Part shown: one piece after another, positions 16,589 through 25,761 of the stretch | How the letters are laid out: each line of letters begins with the position of its first letter | How positions within the stretch are numbered: the stretch's first letter is position 1 | NCBI GenBank assembly: GCA_964386865.1 | Contig: CAYLUN010000007.1 | Coordinates: 67,142 to 131,141 of the forward strand | DNA: 64,000 nucleotides | From: CAYLUN01 sp964386865 | GTDB taxonomy: Bacteria > Verrucomicrobiota > Kiritimatiellia > RFP12 > UBA1067 | Reading direction: 5' to 3' | The notes under the pieces: generated by a model | The model's input: the letters and a program-made list of their open reading frames with translations, nothing else | Database searches by the model: none | Told to the model about the DNA's origin: nothing | Position numbers and translations under genes: made by a program

Positions 16589-17929
16589 ATGATGCAACTA
16601 ACACGTCGGGGATTCATTGGAAGCTCAGTTTTCGCAACGGCTCCGTTTATTCTGCCTGCGCGCCTGTGCGGACAGGACGCGCCCAGCAGAAAGATTAACA
16701 TCGGTATGATTGGATGCGGGCGACAGGGCACGGGTGCGAACCTTGCGCCGTTCCTTTCCAACCCGAAATCCCAGGTCGTGGCGGTTTGCGATGTGGATTC
16801 TTGGCGGCTGGGTGAGACCAAGGCGCGCGTGGAGAAGCACTATGCGACGCGAAATGCCTCTGGCGCATGGAAGGGCTGCAAGGCCTACCGTGACTTCCGC
16901 GACCTGCTGTCGGACAAGGATGTGGATGCCGTGATGATCTCCACGCCGGATCACTGGCATGCGATCCAGTGCATCCTGGCCGCACGTGCGGGCAAGGACG
17001 TCTGCTGCGAGAAGCCCATCACTCTGAGCGTGCGCGAAGGACGCCTCATTGCTGAGGCGATGAAGAAGCATGGACGCGTCTTCCGCACGGACAGCGAATT
17101 CCGTTCGCAGGTTTCCTATCACCGCGTCTGCGAGTTGGTGCTCAATGGGGCCATCGGCAAACTGCACACCATCCACACGGGCTGTCCCACCGAGTCGTTT
17201 GTCGGCGAAGTCGCGGATCCGATGCCGGTGCCGGAAGAGCTGGACTACAAGCAGTGGCTGGGACCTGCGGCCGATGCGCCCTACACGACGTGCCGGGTAC
17301 ATGCCCGCAAGACGCTGAGCAGTCGCCCGGGCTGGATGCGCATCCGGGACTATTGCGACGGCATGATCGGCAACTGGGGCACGCATCTTAACGACATTGC
17401 CCAGTGGGGCAACGGCACCTCCGATACGGGGCCGGTCGAGCTCGAGGCGACGGGTGCTTACCATCAGGGCAAACTTTGGAATGTGCTGGAAAAGTTCGAG
17501 TCGCGTTTCCGCTACGCCAACGGGGTCGAACTATTCTACAATATGAAAGATGCGCATGTTCGCTTTGAGGGCGATAAGGGCTGGGTCCAGGTCAGCGCCA
17601 AGAATATGGGACTGTATGCAGAGTCGGGCGTTTCCGCGAGCTCGGAGTAGATCCTGAAGGCGAAGCTTCCCGAGGGCGGCGTCCGTCTGCTGCGGCAACA
17701 TGAGAAGGAGAACTTCATTGACTGCTGCATCAGCCGCGGGCGTACTGTCGCGGATGCCGAGGTCGGTCACCGTACTAACTCCATTTGTCATCTCGCCCAG
17801 ATCGCTATCCAGCTTGGCGGCGCAAAGCTCACGTGGGATCCTGCCAAGGAGTTGTTTACAGAGCCTGCGGCAAATAAGTTGTTGGCCAGGTCATTTTATC
17901 GCGAAGGGTGGGATCCTGAGAAGTTGTAA
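16589..17929 (+). pseudogene. Gfo/Idh/MocA-family oxidoreductase with Tat-type signal, interrupted by in-frame TAG
   Basis: The protein starts MMQLTRRGFIG (a twin-arginine signal), followed by the Rossmann motif IGCGRQGTG, the conserved STPDHWHA and EKPITLSV segments, and the C-terminal domain (MIGNWGTHLNDIAQWG). A TAG at 17648-17650 stops it 354 residues in. The same frame continues with ILKAKLPEGGVRLLRQHE, FIDCCISRGRTVADAEVGHR and CHLAQIAIQLGG to the TAA at 17927-17929, which is the normal end of this family. CAG-to-TAG (Gln) would restore it. The truncated product keeps the cofactor and most of the substrate domain and might still fold. Probably a sugar dehydrogenase-like protein of the periplasm. 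Confidence 0.82.
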
Positions 17930-17976
17930 CGGATGAGCATGTAAGCCAGCCCCCGCACTTGGTTAACGAGAGTGAA

Positions 17977-19782
17977 ATGATCATGCGCGTAAACGTAGGA
18001 ATGACGCCCTGTGTTCTGTTGTTGGCAATGCTTTGCGGTTGCCGCAAGCCGGAGGTTCCCGAAGTTGCAAAGCCTGTCTCGCAAGAGGTCTGGCTGGTTG
18101 ATTTGCGGGGCCGCACACTGGAGGAGAAGGTGGCTGCGTTTGTGGCGCAGGGGATCGCTAACCGGCGCGGGCCGCGAGTGTTCGTGCGGTTGGGCGATGA
18201 GTGCCGTTGGATGCAGATGGTTGATCCGGTGAAACCGCAAGTCGGGGCGGCCTGGGGCGCAGAGGATGCGCAGCGCCTGCGGGCGGGGGGCGTGACGAAC
18301 ATCGAGGATTCCTGGGTCGCGTGGCTGACGAAGAAAGGGGTCTGCCGCTTTGTGCCGGTCTCACTGGAGGCGCTGATCACGAATCTGGGCGCAGAAGTGA
18401 AGGGCGCGGTATTGTATGAAAAGGTCAAAGAAGACCTCGCGCCGGTGGCCTCGCTGGCGGGGCTTGAGGACGCGCTGCCCGTGACACCTGCGCTGGTGGA
18501 GCGTTGGAGGTCGGCTGGGCTATCGCTACCGACGGTGTTCGATTACACGCAAGTCCGAAAGGGGTTCGGCGTCAAGCAGGACAAACGGCTGGCGGGGCAT
18601 CAGTGGCTGATCGACAACGTGTTGCAGAGATGCCGTAAAGACGGTGCGGTTTCGCGGGTTCGGCTCTACGGGGCAGACGCGCATGACACGATCGTGGATA
18701 TCGACCAGGCCGCCAAGAACAGGTGGGCGGTCTACGAGCTTGACCACACCGCACTCACGAACCGCACGCATGGGGCGATGCTGAAGGCTGATCCGCCGGA
18801 CACCGCTTTGCTGGACAAGATCCTGTCGCCGCTGGAGCCGTTCAGCGTGGTCTACGGCTGGGGGAATCCGGGCGAAGACTCCTTCATCCGGTCGGTGAAC
18901 CGTCATGCGCTGGTGGGCGAGTGCTCCGGCGTGCCGAACAACTCCTTTTTCGCCGCGCTGAGCAAGGCGCCCTATTATGAAGCGAAATCTTTCGAGTTCA
19001 AGCAGCGGCGGCCGCACCTGCGTGCTGCGGACGTGACGGTGGAGGAAAAAATCTATGTGGCCTTCATGGTGAATGAGGGAGACTCCATCAAGTGCATGAA
19101 CGCATTTCAGGGCTTCGGCGCGTGGCTGCAGGACGAGCGAGGCAAGATCCCGATCAACTGGGGGATCGAGCCCAATCTCTGCTTGAGCCATCCGGCGCTG
19201 ATGGCCTATTACTACGAGACGGCGACGACCAACGACTATTTCTTTGCGCCTCCTTCCGGATGGGGATATACGCATCCTGGCCATCTGCCACAGGACAGGT
19301 TGATGGCCTATGCGGAAAAGGTCAAGGAAGGCATGGCGCTGACCGATACGCACTTCATCGACATCTGGTGGCTGGGCGAGTTGCGTCAGCGGAAACTATT
19401 GGACGCTTTTCTGAAGGCGGCGGGTGTTTGGGGTTTGACGGACTGGGACGGCAGCCAACAACGGATGGTGTACGTGGACGGTGGCGTGACGATTGCGAAG
19501 AGCCACCATTATTACACGTATAAGACGCCCGCCGATGAGTTCGCGGATAAACTCATGGCTGAAACGCGAGAGGTGGAGGGGCCTTGGTTTGTCGTGATCT
19601 ACGGAGCGGAGCCGCACGGTACGCCGCACCGGTTCTACGAACTGGCTCGACGGCTGCCCCCGGAGCGGTTTAAAGTGGTGGCTCTGGACGAGTTCTTTGC
19701 GGCGGCAGAAAAGGCTCGCTCGCGCGTCGAAGGCCGCGTGCTGAAGCCGGGCGTGGGTATGCCGAGGGGTGTGGCGCCGTGA
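17977..19782 (+). CDS. GxGYxYP-family putative glycoside hydrolase, lipoprotein
   Basis: About 601 residues. The N-terminus (VLLLAMLCGCRKPE) has a lipobox ending LCGC, so it should be a lipid-anchored envelope protein. The family is named for a GxGYxYP motif; here it reads SGWGYTHPGHLP, with His in place of the first motif Tyr. Other conserved-looking parts are IYVAFMVNEGDSIKC, NWGIEPNLCLSHPALM and a final VIYGAEPHGTPHRFYELA. The family is thought to act on glycans but I know of no settled activity. ATG 17977 is used; ATG 17983 or 18001 are alternatives. It ends overlapping the start region of the HzsA-like gene, so the two are probably co-expressed. Confidence 0.8.
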   Translation: MIMRVNVGMTPCVLLLAMLCGCRKPEVPEVAKPVSQEVWLVDLRGRTLEEKVAAFVAQGIANRRGPRVFVRLGDECRWMQMVDPVKPQVGAAWGAEDAQRLRAGGVTNIEDSWVAWLTKKGVCRFVPVSLEALITNLGAEVKGAVLYEKVKEDLAPVASLAGLEDALPVTPALVERWRSAGLSLPTVFDYTQVRKGFGVKQDKRLAGHQWLIDNVLQRCRKDGAVSRVRLYGADAHDTIVDIDQAAKNRWAVYELDHTALTNRTHGAMLKADPPDTALLDKILSPLEPFSVVYGWGNPGEDSFIRSVNRHALVGECSGVPNNSFFAALSKAPYYEAKSFEFKQRRPHLRAADVTVEEKIYVAFMVNEGDSIKCMNAFQGFGAWLQDERGKIPINWGIEPNLCLSHPALMAYYYETATTNDYFFAPPSGWGYTHPGHLPQDRLMAYAEKVKEGMALTDTHFIDIWWLGELRQRKLLDAFLKAAGVWGLTDWDGSQQRMVYVDGGVTIAKSHHYYTYKTPADEFADKLMAETREVEGPWFVVIYGAEPHGTPHRFYELARRLPPERFKVVALDEFFAAAEKARSRVEGRVLKPGVGMPRGVAP

Positions 19783-22700
19783 GGGGCAATAAAGGTAGTT
19801 CAACTATGACTGCACGGATTATGCATGAGGCGCGTTTAGGCATTGTTGCGGGGACAATGATGTTTTTCTTCTCGCTGGGCGGTTTTGCCGCTGCTCCAGA
19901 TTTTGTCACGAAAACAGCCTCGTTTTGGCTCGATGCCGAATGCGCAAGCTCCTTCGTGATAAAGAATGACAACGTGTCGGAATGGCGTGATACGCGCTTT
20001 GACGGAAAGTCGTTCGCCAAGGTCGCGACCCTTCAGGGGAAGGCCCAGTTGGTGAAAGACAATCTGCTGGGCAACAAGCCGTATGTCTGGCTGCGTGCGG
20101 GCAACTATTTCTCGTTTGCTGACGAAACGAAAATTCGCGCTGTCTTTTGGGTGATTCGAGCGGATGCCCACAATGCATTTATATTGGGTCGGATTGGCGG
20201 TCACGCGGGGTATTATGATTTTCATCGGAATATTGATAGCGGGAACGGTGAGCTTTGGGATCGCAACTATGCCGCAAACGGAATACGGAACGGGGCGACC
20301 TACTTCAATGGGACTCCGATTGACGGAACCGAGTATGAGTTGAACAACAGTTTCAATCTGATCTCTGTTGTTGCCTCTGAGCCCCTTGCCGCAAACACCT
20401 TGGCCGCTGACCGCAGCGTCGCGCGCTCCGGCAATATTCGTGTGGCCGAGCTGATCCTGTTTGACAGCGTTCCGTCGGAGGAGCAGCGTCTGCAAGTTGA
20501 GAAGTACCTCGTAACGAAATGGGGACTCGCTGATTATGGGAAGACAATCTCAAAAGCGGGTTCCGTATCACTGCTTGCAACTTGGCTTGAACCTGCTGCG
20601 CCTGGCAAGAACTACCCGGAGGGCGAAGCGACACGGCAATGGGGCGTTTTGGAGCATGATTTGAAAAAGACGGACCGCTTTAAGCAGTTTGCGTCTGAGA
20701 CCTATTGTCCGGAAGCCTTGGTGACACTCGAAGATAGAGATCCGCTGACCATTCTGCTACGCCGTACGCAGGCCTTGTTAAAGGATATTCAAGCGCTGCG
20801 GAATGCTCCTGCATTGGAGCCGGAGACAAAAGCACTCGCGGATATCACCGCGCGAGCAAAAGCCGCTTCTGAACTCGAACGGCGTCAGTTGTTTGATGAG
20901 GCGCTTGTTTTGCGTCGCAAAATTGCCTTCTCCAATCCGCTGCTCGACTTTAAAGAGCTCCTTTTCATCAAGCGCGATTTATCACAGGTCATGCAGCACT
21001 GCTGCGATCAGTACTATGGACAACAACAGCGGAGCGGAGGCGGTTTGTTTGTCCTTTCGGACCCCTTTGGCGACTCGCCCGCGATTCGCGATGTGCTGGC
21101 AGGCTCGAAGCTTGCTTTTGGAACCCGGAAAGAGATGGGCAAGGATGGCGGCTCCGTTCTTTCGCCGGCACTGTCGTATGATGGCAAGATGATCGCCTTT
21201 GCCTACGTGGAAGGTCAAGGGAGCCGGCAACACATTTCACATCTCGATCACGCCAATAACGGGCACTGGGATAAGGGCTTTTGTTATCACCTGTTCACGG
21301 TGGGCTCTGACGGCTCCAAGCTCACGCAGATCACGGACGGGACCTTCAATGATTTTTCTCCCTGCTTTACGCCGGCAGGCCGCCTCGCTTTTATCTCTGA
21401 ACGCCGCGGCGGCTATCTGCGGTGCGGTCGTCGTTGCCCCAACTTTACGATGTTCGATATGGCTGTGGATGGAACGGATATCCGTTGCCTCAGCTTCCAT
21501 GAAACGAATGAATGGTCTCCTTCGATCACGCATGACGGGATGTTGCTGTGGACGCGCTGGGATTATGTGGACCGCCATGGGTGTACCGCCCATCATCCCT
21601 GGATCACATCGCCTGACGGCCGTAACCCGCGCCCGATACACGGAAACTACTCCTTCCGCTTCAAACGCGCCGACATGGAGATGGACACCCGCGCCATTCC
21701 AAATTCGCACTGCTTTGTTGCAACAGGGGCGCCGCATCACGGGCAAGCGTTTGGCTCGTTCGTGGTGATTGATCCGCGCGTGGCGGATGATGATGCCATG
21801 GCGCCTGTCAAGCGCTTAACCCCCGATGCAGGATTCCCGGAAACCCAAGGGGGGTCTCAAAGCTATGGAACCGCGTGGCCGTTGAGTGACGCCTATTATC
21901 TCGCTGCCTATGAACCTGCCGAAGCTCGCATGGGCGGAAAGAAACTGACGTTTGGACTTTATCTCGTCGACAAATTTGGCAACAAGGAACTGATTTACCG
22001 TGACCCGCAGATAGCCTGCTTAAGCCCCATGCCGCTCCGCGCCGAGAAGCGGCCACCGATTATTCCCGAGCAACGTATCGCTGCTGTTCCTGCTGCGAAG
22101 CGTCAGCCGTGCGACTGGCAATCGGAGGCCCGTGGAGAAGGCACCGTTACCATTGCGGATGTTTATAAGAGCTTCTTGCCGTGGCCCGAAGACGGCAAGA
22201 AGATCACGTCGCTTCGGATCTGGCAAATCTATCCGGCCTCTCTCGGTACAGCCGAACTCTCACATCGCACCGGCATCCAGATCAAGGAAGGCTTCGACTC
22301 CGTCAATCTCGTGCGTACCGTTGTCGGAACCGTGCCGGTCGAAGCCGATGGAAGCGCCTACTTCAAGGTGCCGACAGGCTATGAGATTTTCTTCCAAGCG
22401 CTGGATGAAAAGGGAGCCGCTGTTCAGTCCATGCGTTCCACGACCGCGTTGGTCCCTGGCGAACAGCTCTCCTGCCAAGGCTGCCATGAGCCGAAGGGCA
22501 TTGCACCCGAACGTCTGCCTGTTGCGACACCGCTGGCGATGAAACGCGCCGTCTCAATCCCCAAACCCGGACCGGAGGGAACGCTTCCGTTCAGTTATCC
22601 CAAGCTTGTCCAGCCGGTACTCGATAAGAATTGCGTCAGTTGTCATGCGGAGAAAATTAGACAGGCGAAGCCAGGTGAGAAGCTTCCGCCACGCTTGGAT

Positions 22701-23012
22701 AGCGAGGTCAAAGGGGCCTATTTCACCTCCTATGTCAATCTGGCGGAGACCTACGGCTTTGTCTCGTATGGTGCTGGAAAAGATTTTAATTCGCCGAAGT
22801 TTTATCGTACGTATCCCGGCCAGTTTGGCGCGCGCGCCTCCAAGCTGTATCCGATGCTGACGCAGGGACATAAAGGCGTGAAGCTAACCCCTGACGAGAT
22901 GGAACGCATCGTCATTTGGCTGGATTCCGTCTGCCAGTTCTACGGTGTCTATGAAAAAGAGGGCGGCGAGAAGCAACTGCGCTGTGAATATGCGGAACCA
23001 ACATTGAAGTGA
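19779..23012 (+). CDS. HzsA-related diheme c-type cytochrome with N-terminal lectin-like and beta-propeller domains
   Basis: An exported protein of about 1077 residues; the start could also be ATG 19806. After a signal (FFFSLGGFAAA) comes a LamG/concanavalin-like domain (ASFWLDAECASSF to about residue 260). A TolB/PD40-type propeller follows (SPALSYDGKMIAFAYVEG, FSPCFTPAGRLAFISERRGG, WSPSITHDGMLLWTRWDYVDR). The C-terminal part has two CxxCH heme sites, CQGCH and CVSCH. The last two regions resemble the alpha subunit of anammox hydrazine synthase. In that enzyme a Tyr four residues after the first heme His ligates the heme (from memory); here that position is Gly (CHEPKG), so hydrazine synthesis is unlikely. 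It lies in a glycan-degradation cluster after a GxGYxYP gene. Electron partner and substrate are unknown. Confidence 0.82.
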   Translation: MRGNKGSSTMTARIMHEARLGIVAGTMMFFFSLGGFAAAPDFVTKTASFWLDAECASSFVIKNDNVSEWRDTRFDGKSFAKVATLQGKAQLVKDNLLGNKPYVWLRAGNYFSFADETKIRAVFWVIRADAHNAFILGRIGGHAGYYDFHRNIDSGNGELWDRNYAANGIRNGATYFNGTPIDGTEYELNNSFNLISVVASEPLAANTLAADRSVARSGNIRVAELILFDSVPSEEQRLQVEKYLVTKWGLADYGKTISKAGSVSLLATWLEPAAPGKNYPEGEATRQWGVLEHDLKKTDRFKQFASETYCPEALVTLEDRDPLTILLRRTQALLKDIQALRNAPALEPETKALADITARAKAASELERRQLFDEALVLRRKIAFSNPLLDFKELLFIKRDLSQVMQHCCDQYYGQQQRSGGGLFVLSDPFGDSPAIRDVLAGSKLAFGTRKEMGKDGGSVLSPALSYDGKMIAFAYVEGQGSRQHISHLDHANNGHWDKGFCYHLFTVGSDGSKLTQITDGTFNDFSPCFTPAGRLAFISERRGGYLRCGRRCPNFTMFDMAVDGTDIRCLSFHETNEWSPSITHDGMLLWTRWDYVDRHGCTAHHPWITSPDGRNPRPIHGNYSFRFKRADMEMDTRAIPNSHCFVATGAPHHGQAFGSFVVIDPRVADDDAMAPVKRLTPDAGFPETQGGSQSYGTAWPLSDAYYLAAYEPAEARMGGKKLTFGLYLVDKFGNKELIYRDPQIACLSPMPLRAEKRPPIIPEQRIAAVPAAKRQPCDWQSEARGEGTVTIADVYKSFLPWPEDGKKITSLRIWQIYPASLGTAELSHRTGIQIKEGFDSVNLVRTVVGTVPVEADGSAYFKVPTGYEIFFQALDEKGAAVQSMRSTTALVPGEQLSCQGCHEPKGIAPERLPVATPLAMKRAVSIPKPGPEGTLPFSYPKLVQPVLDKNCVSCHAEKIRQAKPGEKLPPRLDSEVKGAYFTSYVNLAETYGFVSYGAGKDFNSPKFYRTYPGQFGARASKLYPMLTQGHKGVKLTPDEMERIVIWLDSVCQFYGVYEKEGGEKQLRCEYAEPTLK

Positions 23013-23037
23013 CGTTATCGACAAGTCGAGGGGGCGC

Positions 23038-24489
23038 GTGCCGATAGAGAAAACAACAGCGGTTGTGGGCGACGTTGCCCCTGCCGCCGACCGTGTGCCG
23101 CTGAAGGTGAAGATCGGCTACGGCGCGGGGGGCATATCGGACTATTTGACTTACACCGTGCCGCAGAATATGGCGACGCCCATTTACGCGCGCGAATGCG
23201 GCATGGATCCGGCCATTCTGGGTATCGCGATGGCTATCCCGCGTGCGATCGCCGCGCTGTCCGATGCGGTGATGGGCGGCATCTCCGACAATGCGCGGAC
23301 GCGGTGGGGGCGGCGCAAGCCCTTCATTCTTGCCGGCATGATCCTTTGCGCGTTCTTGCTGCCGGCGCTCTGGGCTCCCGCTTTGCTCAACGGGTTGCTG
23401 GGGCCGAAGTGGGGGATGTTTGCCACCGTCGGCGGACTGACGGCGCTTTACACGGTGTTTTACTCGGTTTTCTATGTGCCGTATCTGGCGCTCGGCTATG
23501 AGCTGACAGCGGATTATCACGAGCGCACTCGCGTTCAGGCTTGGAAAGGGTATATGTCCGGCATCGCCTTCTTCCTGCCGAACTTCTTTTATTTGTTTTG
23601 CCGCCAGTTCTCGAGCATGACGGTCGGCGTGCGCTGGCTGAGCGTGCTGGCAGGGGCTGTGATGGTGGCAGGCGCGTTAATGACGGTGGGAACTTGCCAG
23701 GAGAAGGCGCGGGGTTCGGCGCAGGCGCGGATGCCGCTGCGCGAGGCGCTCGCTCTGACGGTCAGGAACAAGGCCTTCCTTATGCTTCAGGCGGCGGTCC
23801 TCTTTCTCATGCTGGGGGTTTGCTGCGGTGGGTCGGCCGGGTTCTTCCTGCTGCTGGACTATGTGTGCGGGGGCGACCAGACGCGCTATGGGCTGCTTGT
23901 TGCGGTGAGCGGCAGCGTTCAGAACGTCATGACCTACGCGGGTGTGGCGCTGGGGGTCTACTGCTCCGTGCGTCTTGGGAAGAAAATGACGGCTGCGGCA
24001 GGGTGCGTGTCAGTCTTGGCCGGGGTGGCGGCGATGTCCGTTTTTTTGGCCCCTTTCCAGTCCTGGCTGCCGCAGTTGCCGCTCAGGTTCCATCCTTACC
24101 TCTCCATGATCCCGGGGATACTGATGAATCTCGGACTACAGGGCTGCACGCTGATGTTCGCTTCGATGACGGCGGACATCTGCGACGAGGACGAGCGTGT
24201 CACCGGGCTGCGGCGCGAAGGGGCCTATGCGGCGATGGCCGGTTTTCTCAGCAAGCTGGCGGGCGTCCTGATGATGGGGATGAGCGGGCTGATCCCGTGG
24301 CTGGTCGGCTACCATGCGGCGGACCGCGTGCCGACAGAGGCGCAACTGTTCAACATGAAGTGGATTCTGATCGTTGCGCAGGGCGGGATCGTTCTGATCT
24401 CGCTTCTGTTCATTCTGCTGTATCCGCTGACGCGTGAACGGGCTCTCGAAACCCGCAGGGTGCTGGACACGAGAAAACGGGCTTGCTAA
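23038..24489 (+). CDS. GPH-type (glycoside-pentoside-hexuronide) MFS sugar transporter
   Basis: An inner-membrane importer of 483 residues with about 12 hydrophobic segments. The start KIGYGAGGISDYLTY and the loop DAVMGGISDNARTRWGRRKPFI match the GPH:cation symporter signature (D-x2-[MI]-G-x2-[SA]-D-x2-RTRWGR-x-[RK]P). These carriers bring in oligosaccharides or glycosides with Na+ or H+. The GTG start at 23038 follows GAGGGGG. It ends 24 bases before the regulator gene, and both probably belong to one operon with the HzsA-like gene upstream. Substrate is unknown; the neighbours suggest a fucose- or uronate-containing sugar. Confidence 0.85.
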   Translation: MPIEKTTAVVGDVAPAADRVPLKVKIGYGAGGISDYLTYTVPQNMATPIYARECGMDPAILGIAMAIPRAIAALSDAVMGGISDNARTRWGRRKPFILAGMILCAFLLPALWAPALLNGLLGPKWGMFATVGGLTALYTVFYSVFYVPYLALGYELTADYHERTRVQAWKGYMSGIAFFLPNFFYLFCRQFSSMTVGVRWLSVLAGAVMVAGALMTVGTCQEKARGSAQARMPLREALALTVRNKAFLMLQAAVLFLMLGVCCGGSAGFFLLLDYVCGGDQTRYGLLVAVSGSVQNVMTYAGVALGVYCSVRLGKKMTAAAGCVSVLAGVAAMSVFLAPFQSWLPQLPLRFHPYLSMIPGILMNLGLQGCTLMFASMTADICDEDERVTGLRREGAYAAMAGFLSKLAGVLMMGMSGLIPWLVGYHAADRVPTEAQLFNMKWILIVAQGGIVLISLLFILLYPLTRERALETRRVLDTRKRAC

Positions 24490-24513
24490 AGTGTGGTTTG
24501 GGTCAGGGGGAAC

Positions 24514-25653
24514 ATGCGCAAGAATAAACGCAAGTCGGTGCTGCTGGCGCTGGGCTGGTACGTGCACGAGATCAATATGGGCGTCGCGCGCTATGCGCGT
24601 GAGGCCGGCTGGATTCTTGAAGACATGGCCAGCCACTCGGGCAACGTGCCGCCTTCCTGGAAAGGCGACGGCATTATCACGCTGATTTCCGACCGGAACC
24701 AAGTGGGGCTGATCGACTCTGTCGCCAAGGCCGGTTTACCGGTCGTCAACCTCTCCGACCAGCTACCCGAGCTGCCTTATCCGCGTGTGCTGCCCGACAA
24801 TGACGCCATCGGGCGTGTGGCGTCGCAGGAGTTTCTGAGCCGGGGTTTCGAGCACTTCGCCTTTCTGGTTCTGGGCAGTGACGCGCCGGTCGTGCAGGAG
24901 CGCATGGGCGGGTTCCGGGCATTGGCGGAGCAGGCTGGAAAACGGTTCTACGAGATCGACTTTACGCCGCACTGGCAGGAGCCGCAGGCGTATAACAACC
25001 TGTTGCCCTGGCTCGGGCGGCAACTCAAGAAACTGCCCAAGCCGCTGGCGGTCATGGCGCAATACGATGCCGAGGCGAACTATGTGGTGCGCGCGTGCCT
25101 GGACGTAGGAATCGAGGTGCCTGATCAGGTGGCGGTTATCGGCGCTGACAACGACCTGATCTACAGCGAGCTGGGGCCGGTGCCCCTTACAAGCGTCGTC
25201 AGCAACCGGGAGGCGCTGGGTTACGAGGGCGCGGCACTGCTCGATCACTTGATGCATGGCGGCCACGCTCCGGAGCAACCTAAACGGATCGCGCCGAGCG
25301 GACTCGTGTTGCGCAGGAGCAGTGATGTGTTCACAGTGGAGGACGAGTCGCTGCGCCGCGCCCTCAACTTCATTGCGAGGCACTTGACCGAGCCTTTTAC
25401 TATCGAAGATGTGGTTGGCGTGTCAGGCGCGTCAAGGCGCAGTCTTTACAACAAGTTCAACGGGTATTTGGGGCACTCCATTCAGCGCGAAATCATGCGC
25501 CAGCGTTTGAACAGGGCGAAACAGATGCTATGCAACACGCGGGAGAAGGTTCAAAGCGTGGCCGCGGCCTGTGGTTTCGAAGACGGCATGAGTTTGGCAA
25601 AGGCCTTCAGGTCTTATGAGAACGTTACGCCCAGCCAGTTGAGGGTGCAGTAA
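24514..25653 (+). CDS. XylR-like AraC-family transcriptional regulator with LacI-type sugar-binding domain
   Basis: A cytoplasmic regulator of 379 residues. Residues ~10-275 form a periplasmic-binding-protein fold as in LacI/XylR (LLALGWYVHEINMGVARYAREAGW, DGIITLISDRN, VAVIGADNDLIYSEL, PPLTSVVSNREALGYEGA-like hinge). The C-terminal 100 residues are an AraC-type double helix-turn-helix (FTIEDVVGVSGASRRSLYNKF, VAAACGFEDGMSLAKAFRSY). XylR homologues activate sugar-use operons when the free sugar binds. AGGGGGA precedes the ATG. Between the transporter and the URO-D/FucP/fucosidase genes, it probably controls this sugar locus; the effector might be fucose. Confidence 0.88.
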   Translation: MRKNKRKSVLLALGWYVHEINMGVARYAREAGWILEDMASHSGNVPPSWKGDGIITLISDRNQVGLIDSVAKAGLPVVNLSDQLPELPYPRVLPDNDAIGRVASQEFLSRGFEHFAFLVLGSDAPVVQERMGGFRALAEQAGKRFYEIDFTPHWQEPQAYNNLLPWLGRQLKKLPKPLAVMAQYDAEANYVVRACLDVGIEVPDQVAVIGADNDLIYSELGPVPLTSVVSNREALGYEGAALLDHLMHGGHAPEQPKRIAPSGLVLRRSSDVFTVEDESLRRALNFIARHLTEPFTIEDVVGVSGASRRSLYNKFNGYLGHSIQREIMRQRLNRAKQMLCNTREKVQSVAAACGFEDGMSLAKAFRSYENVTPSQLRVQ

Positions 25654-25761
25654 AGACTCAAATAGGCTTGCCTGGCGTGGGATATCCAAGAGCGAGCGGG
25701 GCGCTGGACATGTCGGCGCTGGGCATGCTATCTTCAACGTGATCGTGATAAGGACACCCCT

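Noticed and set aside
10856..17929. Reassigned stop codons as the reason for in-frame TGA and TAG
   Set aside because: TGA and TAG terminate many intact genes in this same window (for example at 938, 2304, 3955 and 10666), so a general code change does not fit.
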